Source: Anaeramoeba ignava (lineage: Eukaryota; Metamonada; Anaeramoebidae). From it: a stretch of DNA of 64,000 bases. Under the pieces are notes generated by a model. That model saw only the letters and a list, made by a program, of their open reading frames with translations. It was not told where the DNA came from and did not search any database. The stretch covers positions 372,001 through 436,000 of the forward strand of contig JAPDFW010000061.1 in assembly GCA_028826165.1 (NCBI GenBank). Reading direction: 5' to 3'. Numbering within the stretch: position 1 is the first letter of the stretch; each line of letters starts with the position of its first letter. Shown one piece after another: positions 55,127 through 64,000 of this stretch. Position numbers and translations under genes: made by a program.

Positions 55127-55840
55127 ATCGATCCGAGACATTTATTTGATTTAAATTCTGGTTGGTTTGAAAATATTCCAAAAGAACCATTTTACAATCA
55201 ATCACAACCAGAATTTTCATTTTTTGGATTTAATTCAAAAGACATTCAACAACAACAACAACAACAAGTTCAATCACAACAAATTGAAAGTCACGCAAAT
55301 GTCACGAACGACATTGATAGCCTTGAACAACAAGTTATGAAGGAAACAAGCAATGTCAGCACTAAAACGAAGGATCAAGAGAAGACATTGACAAGCAAGA
55401 CACAACAGGAAAATTTAGCACAACAAACAACGCCAACGTCAATAATCCCACCGAATATTTTACAAGAACTTGACAGTTATTACCGAATTGATTTAAATGA
55501 ACCAACTGAAAGTCCAGCTCTTAATGAAGAGGAAATTATCCAGAACTTTTTGATGCAACCTTTGAATATGAATGAGAAAATTAACCGAAAAAATCCTTCT
55601 TTTGGCGTTATTATTTATCTTTATATTAAAAACAATATTCGCACTCACAAAAAAAAGTCAAATTTGCCTTCAAAATATCAACTTCCTCAAAAAGTTAATT
55701 CTTCTTTTGTTCGTAAAGGAAAATGTCCTCGTGAACTTGCTGAATGGATTGTTCGTTCTGGTTATCTTAATGAATTCAAAGATGTAGAAAAGAAAAAAAA
55801 GAAAAAACGAGCTAAAAGAAAAGCTGAAGATGAAAATTAG
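55127..55840 (+). CDS. Unknown basic protein, apparent start codon ATC
   Basis: One frame is open from 55127 to 55840 (~237 codons), but its first ATG is at 55337 (MKETSNVST). The 70 codons before it look coding (DPRHLFDLNSGWFENIPKEP, QPEFSFFGFNSKDI, a CAA run giving QQQQQQ). At 55127 the codon ATC sits where ATG would be expected, after a T-rich leader and TCAAA. An upstream exon with its own ATG is possible but I find no convincing one. The conserved-looking part is C-terminal: NPSFGVIIYLYIKNNIRTHK, LPSKYQLPQKVNSSFVRKG, CPRELAEWIVRSGYLNEF, then a lysine-rich nuclear-localisation-like tail (KKKKKKRAKRKAEDEN). I recognise no family. Confidence 0.55.
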   Translation: MDPRHLFDLNSGWFENIPKEPFYNQSQPEFSFFGFNSKDIQQQQQQQVQSQQIESHANVTNDIDSLEQQVMKETSNVSTKTKDQEKTLTSKTQQENLAQQTTPTSIIPPNILQELDSYYRIDLNEPTESPALNEEEIIQNFLMQPLNMNEKINRKNPSFGVIIYLYIKNNIRTHKKKSNLPSKYQLPQKVNSSFVRKGKCPRELAEWIVRSGYLNEFKDVEKKKKKKRAKRKAEDEN

Positions 55841-55864
55841 TTACTTTTTATTTTTTTATTTACT

Positions 55865-56065
55865 TCAGACATTTACAACAAACAAAAACAAGAAACAACA
55901 ACAACAACAAACAAAAACAACAAAAACAACAAAAACAACAAAAACAACAAAAACAACAAAAACAAAAACAAAAAAACAAAAAACAACAAAAACAAACAAA
56001 AACAAACAAAAACAAAAACAAAAACAAAAACAAAAACAAAAACAAAAACAAAAACAACAAAATGA
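55865..56065 (+). repeat. (AAAACA)n/(ACAACA)n low-complexity tract
   Basis: ACAACAAAAACAACAAAAAC runs after the stop of the unknown gene, probably its 3' UTR. Apparent ORFs (TKTTKTTK, FVVFVV) are artefacts. Confidence 0.7.
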
Positions 56066-56319
56066 CAAATCAAAAGTTCTATTCAAAACAAACAAAAAAG
56101 AAAATGATTTTGTTGATATTTTTTTCCTTTTCATTTTCTTCTTTCTTTCTTTCTTTGTTCTTTTTTTTCTTTTCTATTTTCTTTTCTATTTTCTTTTCTA
56201 TTTTTTTTTTCCGAACAAAATAACAAATTGTTCTTCTTTTTTTTTTCAATTTTTTATTTTGTTTTTTTTTTTTTCATTTTTTTATTTTCAAAAATAAAAA
56301 ACAAACAAACAAAAACAAA

Positions 56320-59300
56320 ATGAAAAAAAATCATTCTTTTAAAAGAAAACAAAAAGTAAAAAAAGATAATTCTTTACAAGCAATAATTTTTGCAGGAGAT
56401 TTTCAACCAAAATTTTCACCAATTTCAATTGAAAAACCAAATGTAAAAAAAAATTTTTTTTAATTTTTTAATTTAATTTTTTAATTTAATTTTTTAATTT
56501 AATTTTTTAATTTAATTTTTTAATTTAATTAGTGGATGTTTCCTGTTTTAAATATTGAATTACTTCAATATACAATTGATTTTCTTGAAATGAATGATAT
56601 TCATGAAATTGCAATTTATACAGGAACAAAAAATGAAAAAATTAATCATTTTATTAAGTAAAAACTCATTTAGAATTAATTTTAATTTTAATTTTAATTT
56701 TAAATTTAATTTTAATTTTAATTTTAATTTTAATTTTAATTTTAATTTTAATTTTAATTTTAATTTTAATTTTAATTTTAATTTTAATTTTAATTTTAAT
56801 TTTAATTTTTAATTTTAATTTTAATATTAATAATTTTAATTTAATTTTAATTTTAATTTTAATTTTAATTTTAATTTTAATTTTAATTTTAATATTAATT
56901 TTAATTTTAATTTTAATTTTAATTTTAATTTTAATTTTAATTTTAATTAATTTTAATTTTAATTTTAATTTTAATTTCAAAATGAATTTTAATTTTAGGA
57001 AATGTAAAAAATGTTCAGGTTCTCGAATTCAAATTAAAGAATTTGAAGGTAATAACTGTTCCTGTTTAGGAGATGTACTTACTTATATTGATAAAAGTAG
57101 TGATTTTTTAATTACAAGAGATTTTGTTCTTGTTTCAGGAAATACAATATCAAATTTTGATCTTTCACATTCAATTAGTCAATTTAAAAAAAGAAAAAAA
57201 AAAGGAATTGAAAATGTTATGACAATTGTTATGCAAAAAAAAACACCAATTCATACAAAGTGATTTGATTTGATTTGATTTGATTTGATTTAATTTGATT
57301 TAATTTAATTTAATTTATATTAAAATTTATATTAAAAATTATATTAAAAATTATATTAAATATTATATTAAAAATTATATTAAATATTATATTAAAAATT
57401 ATTTTAAATATTATATTAAATATTATATTAAATATTATATTAAAAATTATATTAAAAATTATATTAAAAATTATATTAAATATTATATTAAATATTATAT
57501 TAAATATTATATTAAATATTATATTAAAATATTATATTAAAAATTATATTAAATATTATATTAAAAATTATATTAAAAGTTTATATATTAAATATTATAT
57601 TAAATATTATATTAAATATTATATTAAAAATTATATTAAAAATTATATTAATTATTATATTAAAAATTATATTAAAAATTATATTAAAAATTATATTAAA
57701 AATTATATTAAAATTTATATTAAAATTATATTAAAAATTATATTAAGAAATAAAAAAAAATATATTAAATATTATATTAAAATTTATATTAAATATTATA
57801 TTAAATATTATATTAAAATTATATTAAATATTATATTAAAAATTATATTAAAAATTATATTAAAAATTATATTAAAAATTATATTAAATATTATATTAAA
57901 TATTAAAATTATATTAAAAATTATATTAAAAATTATATTAAAATTTATATTAAAAATTATATTAAATATTATATTAAAAATTATATTAAAAATTATATTA
58001 AAAATTATATTAAAAATTATATTAAAAATTATTTTAAAATTTATATTAAATATATTAAATATTATATTAAAATTTATATTAAAATTTATATTAAAAATTA
58101 TATTAAAATTATATTAAATATTATATTAAAAATTATATTAAAAATTATATTAAATATTATATTAAATATTATATTAAAAATTATATTAAAAATTATTTTA
58201 AAAAAAAATATAAAAATTATAATAAAAAATTTATTAAAAATTATATTAAAAATTATATTAAAAATTATATTAAAAATTATATTAAAATTATATTAAATAT
58301 TATATTAAATATTATATTAAATATTATATTAAATATTATATTAAATATTATATTAAATATTATATTAAATATTATATTAAAAATTATATTAAATATTATA
58401 TTAAATATTATATTAAATATTATATTAAAAATTATATTAAAAATTATATTAAAAATTATATTAAATATTATATTAAAAATTATATTAAAAATTATATTAA
58501 ATTTATATTAATTATTATATTAAATATTATATTAAAATTTATATTAAAATCTATATTAAAATTTATATTAAATATTATATTAAAAATTTATATTAAATAT
58601 TATATTAAAATATTATATTAAATATTATATTAAATATTATATTAAATATTATATTAAATATTATATTAAAAATTATATTAAATATTATATTAAATATTAT
58701 ATTAAAAATTATATTAAATATTATATTAAATATTATATTAAAAATTATATTAAAAATTTATTTTAAAATTTATATTAAATATTATATTAAATATTATATT
58801 AAAATTTATATTAAATATTATATAAAAATTATATTAAAAATTATATTAAATATTATTTTAAAAATTATTTTAAAAATTTAGTTGGTCAGATAACCTAATT
58901 GTGGGAATAGATAAAGAAACAAATCAATTAGTTTATTATGAAAAAATTCCAGATAAAAAATTAACACTTCCAGTTGAAAAATTCAAAAAATATAATGATT
59001 TAACAATTCACAACAATATCATTGATCCACACATTTACATTTGTTCATTCGAAATATTATCACTATTAGAATACGACACAAGACATTGGAAAGATCTCAT
59101 TCATACAATCATGAATAACGAAGAAACACAAAGAACAAAAATTCATGTTTCAATGATTAAAAACGGATATGTTGGCAGAATTCATGATTTCTCATCTTAT
59201 TTAAATGTTTCAATTGATTTGATGAAAAGATGGTGTTATCCAATTGTTCCAGAAAAAAATTCACTTAGTTTAAACACAGAATATCGCCATTTCCGATCTT

Positions 59301-60514
59301 CAATTTATAAAGAAAATAATGTTGAAATTGATCGGAAAGCAGAACTTCCAAGTAATGTTTTAATTGGATCGCAAACCTCCATTCAACAAAACTCGCGAAT
59401 AATTAATTCAGTAATTGGAAGAAATTGCAAAATTGGAAAATTTGTTGATATCAAAAACTCCATTTTATGGAATGGTGTTGAAATTGGTGATAATTGCGTG
59501 ATCAACAACTCTCTCATTTGCCAAAATGCATTGATTGAATCAAAATCAAAAATTATCAACTGTTTGATTTCTTCAGATGTTAAAATTGATCGTGGAATCA
59601 ATCTTTCAAATGAAAGAATCACAACAATTCAAGACATCAAGCCTTATATTCAGGATTTAAAAGAAAAAATGTTTGATTTCGAACAACAATATGGAGGAGA
59701 AATTCGTCTTGAAATTCGGGACAAAAAGAACCAAATTGTTGGATTGAATGGATATGGAAATCGGTTCATTTTTCCCGAAAAGAAACAAACCAATCTCACA
59801 AAACAAGAAAATCAAGAAATAAACCAGCAAGCCAATTTAGAATTGCAACCCGAAGTTAAATTCCGACAAGAAATTCAGAATATTATTAGTTTGCTGAATC
59901 AAGACTCACTTCCTCAAAATATTTTGGTTGATGTTTTATCACTTAAACTTGCATACAACAGAACAGATACTGCAAAAACTGTGTTTTATATGATCTTAGA
60001 AAGAGCAATGAAAGTTAGTGATTCTGATCTTAAAGTATTTCTGCAAGAAGCTGAATCAAGTTTCGAAAAATGGGAAAAACCAACTTATAATAATTTGAAT
60101 TTTTGGCAGCAATTTTGTTCAACAAATGAAAATCAACTTGATATTATTTATTCTATTGAATATTTTTTGATTGCTAATCCTCAATTTTCAAATGTTTTTG
60201 TTCATCTTTTAAAAATGATTTATGACCAAGAAATTGTGGAAGAAAATGTTATTTTGCAATGGTTTGAATCAGAAATTGATCAACAAGAAGAAGAAAAAGA
60301 GAAATTTCAAGAATTTAAGAAACAATCAGAAGTTTTTATTAATTGGCTTAAAGAAGCACTTGAAGAAAGCGAATCAGATGAAGATGATGAAGATGAATCA
60401 AATGAATCAAATGAATCAAATGAAAATGAAAATGAAAATGATAATGAAAATGAAAATGAAAATGATAATGAAAATGAAAATGAAAATGAAAATGAAAATG
60501 ATGAAAAAAAATGA
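56320..60514 (+). CDS. EIF2B5: Translation initiation factor eIF2B epsilon (4 exons)
   Basis: Exons 56320-56442, 56533-56657, 56999-57259 and 58882-60514 join to about 713 residues, the family size. The N-terminal nucleotidyltransferase-like part shows LQAIIFAGDFQPKFSPIS, WMFPVLNIELLQYTIDFLEM, NNCSCLGDVLTYIDKSSDFL and RDFVLVSGNTISNFDL. A left-handed beta-helix of hexapeptides lies at ~306-409 (LIGSQTSIQQNSRIINSVIG, RNCKIGKFVDIKNSILWNGV, EIGDNCVINNSLICQNALIE). The C-terminal W2/HEAT domain at ~498-662 (catalytic GEF region) shows TAKTVFYMILERAM and EENVILQWFESEIDQQEEEK. It is the nucleotide-exchange subunit for eIF2, target of the integrated stress response. The acidic C-terminus ends at TGA 60512; dropping one A in the run at 60503-60511 would extend (NE)n to 60584. 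The exon 3 donor is GTGATT. Confidence 0.93.
56670..56985 (+). repeat. eIF2B epsilon intron 2 array, (TTTTAA)n
   Basis: Almost pure AATTTT hexamer repeat fills the intron 56658-56998. Confidence 0.85.
57262..58878 (+). repeat. eIF2B epsilon intron 3 array, ATTATATTAAAA/ATTATATTAAAT
   Basis: The longest intron in the window (57260-58881, 1.6 kb) is a tandem array of a 12-bp unit ATTATATTAAAA alternating with ATTATATTAAAT, with few interruptions (~57760, ~58205). It interrupts the conserved pocket between PIHT and WSDNLIVGID. Nothing else is encoded in it. Confidence 0.9.
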
Positions 60515-60739
60515 AAATGAAAATGAAAATGAAAATGAAAATGAAAATGAAAATGATAATGAAAATGATGAAAACAAAGATTAACTTTTTTTTCAAATTT
60601 AAATCAAATAGAATAATTTTCTAAAAATTATCTTTTTCTAAATTTTTATTTGAAAATTATTTGAAAATTATTTTTAAAAAATTTTTTAAAAAAACTTGAA
60701 AGGAAGGAAAAGAAAAGAAAAGAAAAAAAATGATTAAAA

Positions 60740-61381
60740 TTAATTTTTTGAAGCATCTGAACATCTAATAACTTGATTCATATAAGGAATCGAATCAAAT
60801 TTAGAAATAGCCTTTAACATGACATCACGTGAAATATAAGAAATAAAACCAAAACCACGAGTAACACCTTGAAAATCTCTTGGAAGATGAACTTTAATAA
60901 TATCACTAGTATCACCAGTAGTTGAAAACATTTGTTTTGCAAAAACAGGAAGAAATCCTTTGGGTAATCCACTCACTTTCATTGTTTGTTCGCGATAATC
61001 ATCTCTTGAATTTCTTGCATTCATATTTTCTTGCTCTTTTTTTTGAGCCAAAAAAGAACTTTCCCATTTTTTACTTTTTTCTTCTTCTTTCCATTGTTTC
61101 ATTAAACTAAGTGATTCTTGATCGATTTTTTCTGAAAATATTTTGCTTACTTTATATGCTCCTTCTATTAATGGTGTCTCTGTTTTTGTTTCTTCTTTTT
61201 TTACTGCTAAATTTATTATTGCTTCTTCATAATTTCCTTTTCCTTTATCATTATTTTTATCAATATTAAATTTTTTCCATTTGTGTTTGTTTTCTTTTTG
61301 ATTTTCATTTTCATTTTCTTTTTCAATTTCTTTTTCTTTTTCAATTTCTTTTTCTTTTATTTCTTTTTTTATTGTTGTCAT
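60740..61381 (-). CDS. RRM protein resembling eIF3 subunit g
   Basis: 213 residues, single exon. An EK-rich start (KEKEIEKEKE) precedes HKWKKFN, like the W-x-x-F-G motif of the eIF3g N-terminal domain. A helical acidic middle follows, then a C-terminal RRM: RNP2 MKVSGLP, HLPRDFQGVTRGFGFISY containing RNP1, and YMNQVIRCSDASKN. The LP-x-D..G-x-(S/T)-(K/R)-GF spacing is as in eIF3g, but the zinc-knuckle (CxxC...HWT..C) of animal and plant eIF3g is absent. Loss of the knuckle, or another RRM family, are the alternatives. It is convergent with eIF2B epsilon, 225 bp away. Confidence 0.6.
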   Translation of the reverse strand: MTTIKKEIKEKEIEKEKEIEKENENENQKENKHKWKKFNIDKNNDKGKGNYEEAIINLAVKKEETKTETPLIEGAYKVSKIFSEKIDQESLSLMKQWKEEEKSKKWESSFLAQKKEQENMNARNSRDDYREQTMKVSGLPKGFLPVFAKQMFSTTGDTSDIIKVHLPRDFQGVTRGFGFISYISRDVMLKAISKFDSIPYMNQVIRCSDASKN

Positions 61382-61508
61382 TTTTTTTATTTATTTTTTA
61401 AAAAAAAAATTTTTTTTAATATAAAAAAGGAAAAAAATGAAAAAAAAAAAATTAAAAAAAAAAATTTAAATTTTCATTTTTTTTTTGTTTTTCAAATAAA
61501 AAGATAAA
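61382..61508. promoter_or_regulatory. Divergent promoter region with inverted CATT(T)n modules
   Basis: 127 bp between divergent ATGs (61381 minus, 61509 plus). The strand reads AAAAAATGAAAAAAAAA then TTTTCATTTTTTTTTTGTTT, an inverted arrangement like that at 18708-18785. Confidence 0.45.
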
Positions 61509-62607
61509 ATGAATATTTGGCAAATTATTGAAGAAAATAAATTTGAACACTTAAAACAAATTGAAACTATTCCACAATAAGATTTAATAAAAGAAAACAA
61601 ACCAATTTTACATTTTACACTTGAAAAACAAGTTACAAAAGAATTAATTGAAATTTTAATTGAAAAAGGAATTAATATTAATTCAAAAACAAAAACGAAA
61701 CAGCTTTACATATTGTTTGCAAAAATAAAAATCCATCATTTGAAATTATCCAATATCTTATTGAAAAAGGAATTAATATTAATTCAAAAACAAAATATAA
61801 TAAAACATCTTTACATTATGCTTGCAAAAATGAAAATTCATCATTTGAAATTATCCAATATCTTATTGAAAAAGGAATTAATATTAATTCAAAAACAAAA
61901 TATAATAAAACATCTTTACATATGCTTGTGAAAATGAAAATTTATCATTTCAAATTATTAAATATCTTATTGAAAAAGGAATTGATATTAATTCAAAAAC
62001 AAAATATAATAAAACATCTTTACATATTGTTTGTGAAAATGAAAATTTATCATTCCAAATTATCCAATATCTTATTGAAAAAGGAATTAATATTAATTCA
62101 AAAACAAAATATAATAAAACATCTTTATATTATGTTTGCCAAAATGAAAATTTATCATTTCAAATTATCCAATATCTTATTTAAAAAGGAATTGATATTA
62201 ATTCAAAAACAAAATATAATAAAATAGCTTTACATTATGCTTGTGAAAATACAAATTTATCATTTCAAATTATTAAATGTCTTATTGAAAAAGGAATTGA
62301 TATTAATTCAAAAACAAAATATAATAAAACTGATTTACATATTGTTTGTGAAAATAAAAATCCATCATTCCAAATTATTAAATATCTTATTGAAAAAGGA
62401 ATTAATATTAATTCAAAAACAAAATATAATGAAATAGCTTTACATTATGTTTGCCAAAATACAAATTTATCATTTGAAATTATTAAATGTCTTATTGAAA
62501 AAGAAACAAAAGAAATTACAAATCAAATGATTGAAGAATTTAAAGATTTAAAAGATTATTATCAATTAAATCAAAATTCAATAATTGATTTAATTTCAAA
62601 TGATTAA
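61509..62607 (+). pseudogene. Ankyrin-repeat pseudogene (two stops, two deletions)
   Basis: About eight near-identical ~36-residue ankyrin repeats of the form KGININSKTKYNKTSLHYAC / NENSSFEIIQYLIE. The reading frame is disrupted four times. TAA at 61578-61580 follows IPQ. A base is missing from the A run near 61695. A T is missing at ~61920 (CATATGC for CATTATGC). TAA at 62182-62184 replaces the GAA of sister repeats. The two deletions together explain the frame difference between start and end. The C-terminus (IEEFKDLKDYYQLNQNSIID) ends with the same DY-x-QLNQ tag as the RCC1-BTB proteins. High identity between repeats shows recent tandem growth of the array before or during decay. Convergent with an ankyrin-BTB gene. 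Confidence 0.82.
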
Positions 62608-62675
62608 AAAAGAAATTGGAATGAAATTTATTGAATTTTTTTTAAAGAAAAAAGAAAAAATTTTCAATAAATTCA

Positions 62676-64000
62676 TTAAATCATTTTCATATCTCTTTTT
62701 CTTTGACCAACACGAAAAGGAAGAGAAGAATTATAATTTAACTGATAAAAATCAACAAAATTTTCCAATTCAATTAATGTTTGTTGTGAAACATTTCGAG
62801 GGAGTTTATCTGTGTATAAATAATAAATGAAATCTTTCATTGTTTCAGGAGAAATTCCGCTAAAATCTTTGACAGTATTTTCATTTGAAATGCAAAGAAA
62901 CATTGAACGATATAAATCGCATCGAAGTAATAATATCAATTTATGAACTTTGATTGATTCATCTTGAACAAGCAAAAAAAAGTCTTTTGATTGTTCATCT
63001 TTGTATAACTGATAAAATGATTCAATCACTTTTTCTGGTTGTGACATTTTTGCGAAATTTAGTTTTAATTCTTGAGCCACTATTTTCGCAAGTTCAGTGT
63101 CTTTTTGTGTTTTATTTTTGCCAGTGTAAATCCAATAAAGAAAAATATTTGCAACTTCGAAATTTTTCTTATATAATAATTCAAGACAATCATTATATTT
63201 TTCTTCCAATCTTGTTTTTAAAATTAATGAATGAACATGAATATCTGCATCTATTGTTCTGATAATTAAGTCTGTTTCCTCTTTTCTTTTGTATAAAACA
63301 CGTAAATCGTCTATAAAACTGATATCAAAATTAAGCAAATCTTTTACATCCTTGTCTTTTGTTAATTCTTCAGGGAAGCGTCTCTAAAATTATTATTTTC
63401 AAAAATCAATATTAAAAATATTCTTTTCAAAAATCAATATATTTTACACTCTAAATAATCAATTTTATTGAATTTTCTTTTTATAAGCAAATCATAAATT
63501 CATTATAAATTCATTTACATATTTAATTTTTGGATTCGCTCCTTCTGATAATAATAAATTAATTTTATATAAATCATCACAATTAGACAACAATATTAAA
63601 TGCAATGGAGTTTTTCCCTGTTTATTTTTATAAATTAAAAAGAAAATTCTTTTCAAGAATAATTCAAAATCAAATTTACAGATGACTAGAAAAAAATATT
63701 TTAAAATTTTTAATTTTAATTTTAATTTTTAATTTTTATTTATTCTTACATCTTTTTGGTTAATATATTTAGCAGTTCCTCTATTCAAAAGTAGTCTTAA
63801 AATCTCAAATGAAGAATTATTTTCACATGCTAAATGCAATAGAGTTGATTGCTAAATTCAATAAAACAAAAATATAAATATAAATATAAATATAAATATT
63901 TTAAAATTGATTTTCAAATATTATTTACTTGTTGAGTTTCAATATTTGCTCCTGAATTTATTAAAAGTTTAACACTATCATACTCAGCTTTATTCATAAT
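62676..64000 (-). CDS. Ankyrin-repeat/double-BTB protein (4 exons seen, 5' end outside window)
   Basis: Exons on the minus strand are 64000-63929, 63851-63750, 63617-63519 and 63383-62676, all in phase 0. Each of the first three holds about one ankyrin repeat (VKLLINSGANIETQQ, STLLHLACENNSSFEILRLL, GKTPLHLILLSNCDDLYKIN). The last exon, from RRFPEELTKDKD, carries two BTB-like units: TDLIIRTIDADIHVHSLILK...FLYWIYTGK, and DFFLLVQDESIKVHKLILLL with RCDLYRSMFLCISNE and FIYYLYTDK. It ends ENFVDFYQLNYNSSLPF plus a basic tail. Introns fall exactly at repeat borders, a sign of exon-by-exon ankyrin duplication. The double-BTB half is clearly homologous to that of the RCC1 array. A CUL3-adaptor role is inferred. 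Confidence 0.85.

Noticed and set aside
61578-62184. Stop-codon reassignment (TAA read as Q or E) in the ankyrin gene
   Set aside because: TAA would need two meanings, other genes end with TAA in the right place, and the gene also has two deletions; a pseudogene explains all of it.

Overview
The window is eukaryotic nuclear DNA from a very AT-rich protist. It has spliceosomal introns (GT..AG, often GTAAG donors), standard stop codons, glutamine/asparagine-rich proteins encoded by (CAAAAT)n, and many BTB, RCC1, ankyrin and TLDc proteins. That combination is what I would expect of an amoeboid metamonad such as Anaeramoeba. The taxon is an inference; the alternative is another AT-rich amoeba with a Dictyostelium-like composition.

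Layout. 1-2.4 kb: a partial RCC1-BTB gene and a frame-broken BTB-BACK-TLDc gene, both minus strand. 2.5-5.1 kb: a CPSF6-like RNA-processing factor. 5.7-7.2 kb: a tandem array. 7.2-8.6 kb: a two-HMG-box protein. 8.9-11.4 kb: a tRNA-Gln(CUG) gene followed by a satellite whose units each carry the first ~20 nt of that tRNA. 11.5-13.6 kb: proteasome lid subunit Rpn6. 13.8-15.9 kb: a QN-rich coiled-coil protein. 16.0-18.7 kb: a tail-anchored UBE2J/Ubc6-type E2. 18.8-21.2 kb: ribophorin II. 21.4-22.9 kb: a small Cys-rich membrane protein. 24.6-26.3 kb: a BET bromodomain protein. 27.4-30 kb: two low-complexity proteins. 31.7-33.6 kb: a PAS-like coiled-coil protein. 33.7-41.4 kb: a seven-exon, ~2185-residue multi-pass receptor-like protein. 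41.6-53.6 kb: six tandem RCC1-BTB-BTB paralogues. 55.1-55.8 kb: an unknown basic protein. 56.3-60.5 kb: eIF2B epsilon. 60.7-61.4 kb: an eIF3g-like RRM protein. 61.5-62.6 kb: an ankyrin pseudogene. 62.7-64 kb: an ankyrin-BTB-BTB gene running off the window.

Housekeeping genes for proteostasis (Rpn6, UBE2J, ribophorin II), translation (eIF2B epsilon, eIF3g-like, tRNA-Gln) and RNA/chromatin (CPSF6-like, HMG, BET) are interspersed with a fast-evolving BTB adaptor family. BTB proteins of this kind usually act as CUL3 ubiquitin-ligase adaptors, but nothing here proves that role.

The most unusual features are: (1) the satellite carrying truncated tRNA-Gln 5' halves with an intact A box; (2) the mosaic RCC1-BTB array and a double-BTB module shared with an ankyrin protein; (3) a T-rich CATT(T)n promoter-like module ahead of many unrelated genes; (4) almost every spacer and long intron being filled with its own private tandem repeat; and (5) recurrent one-base frame breaks in otherwise well-conserved genes.
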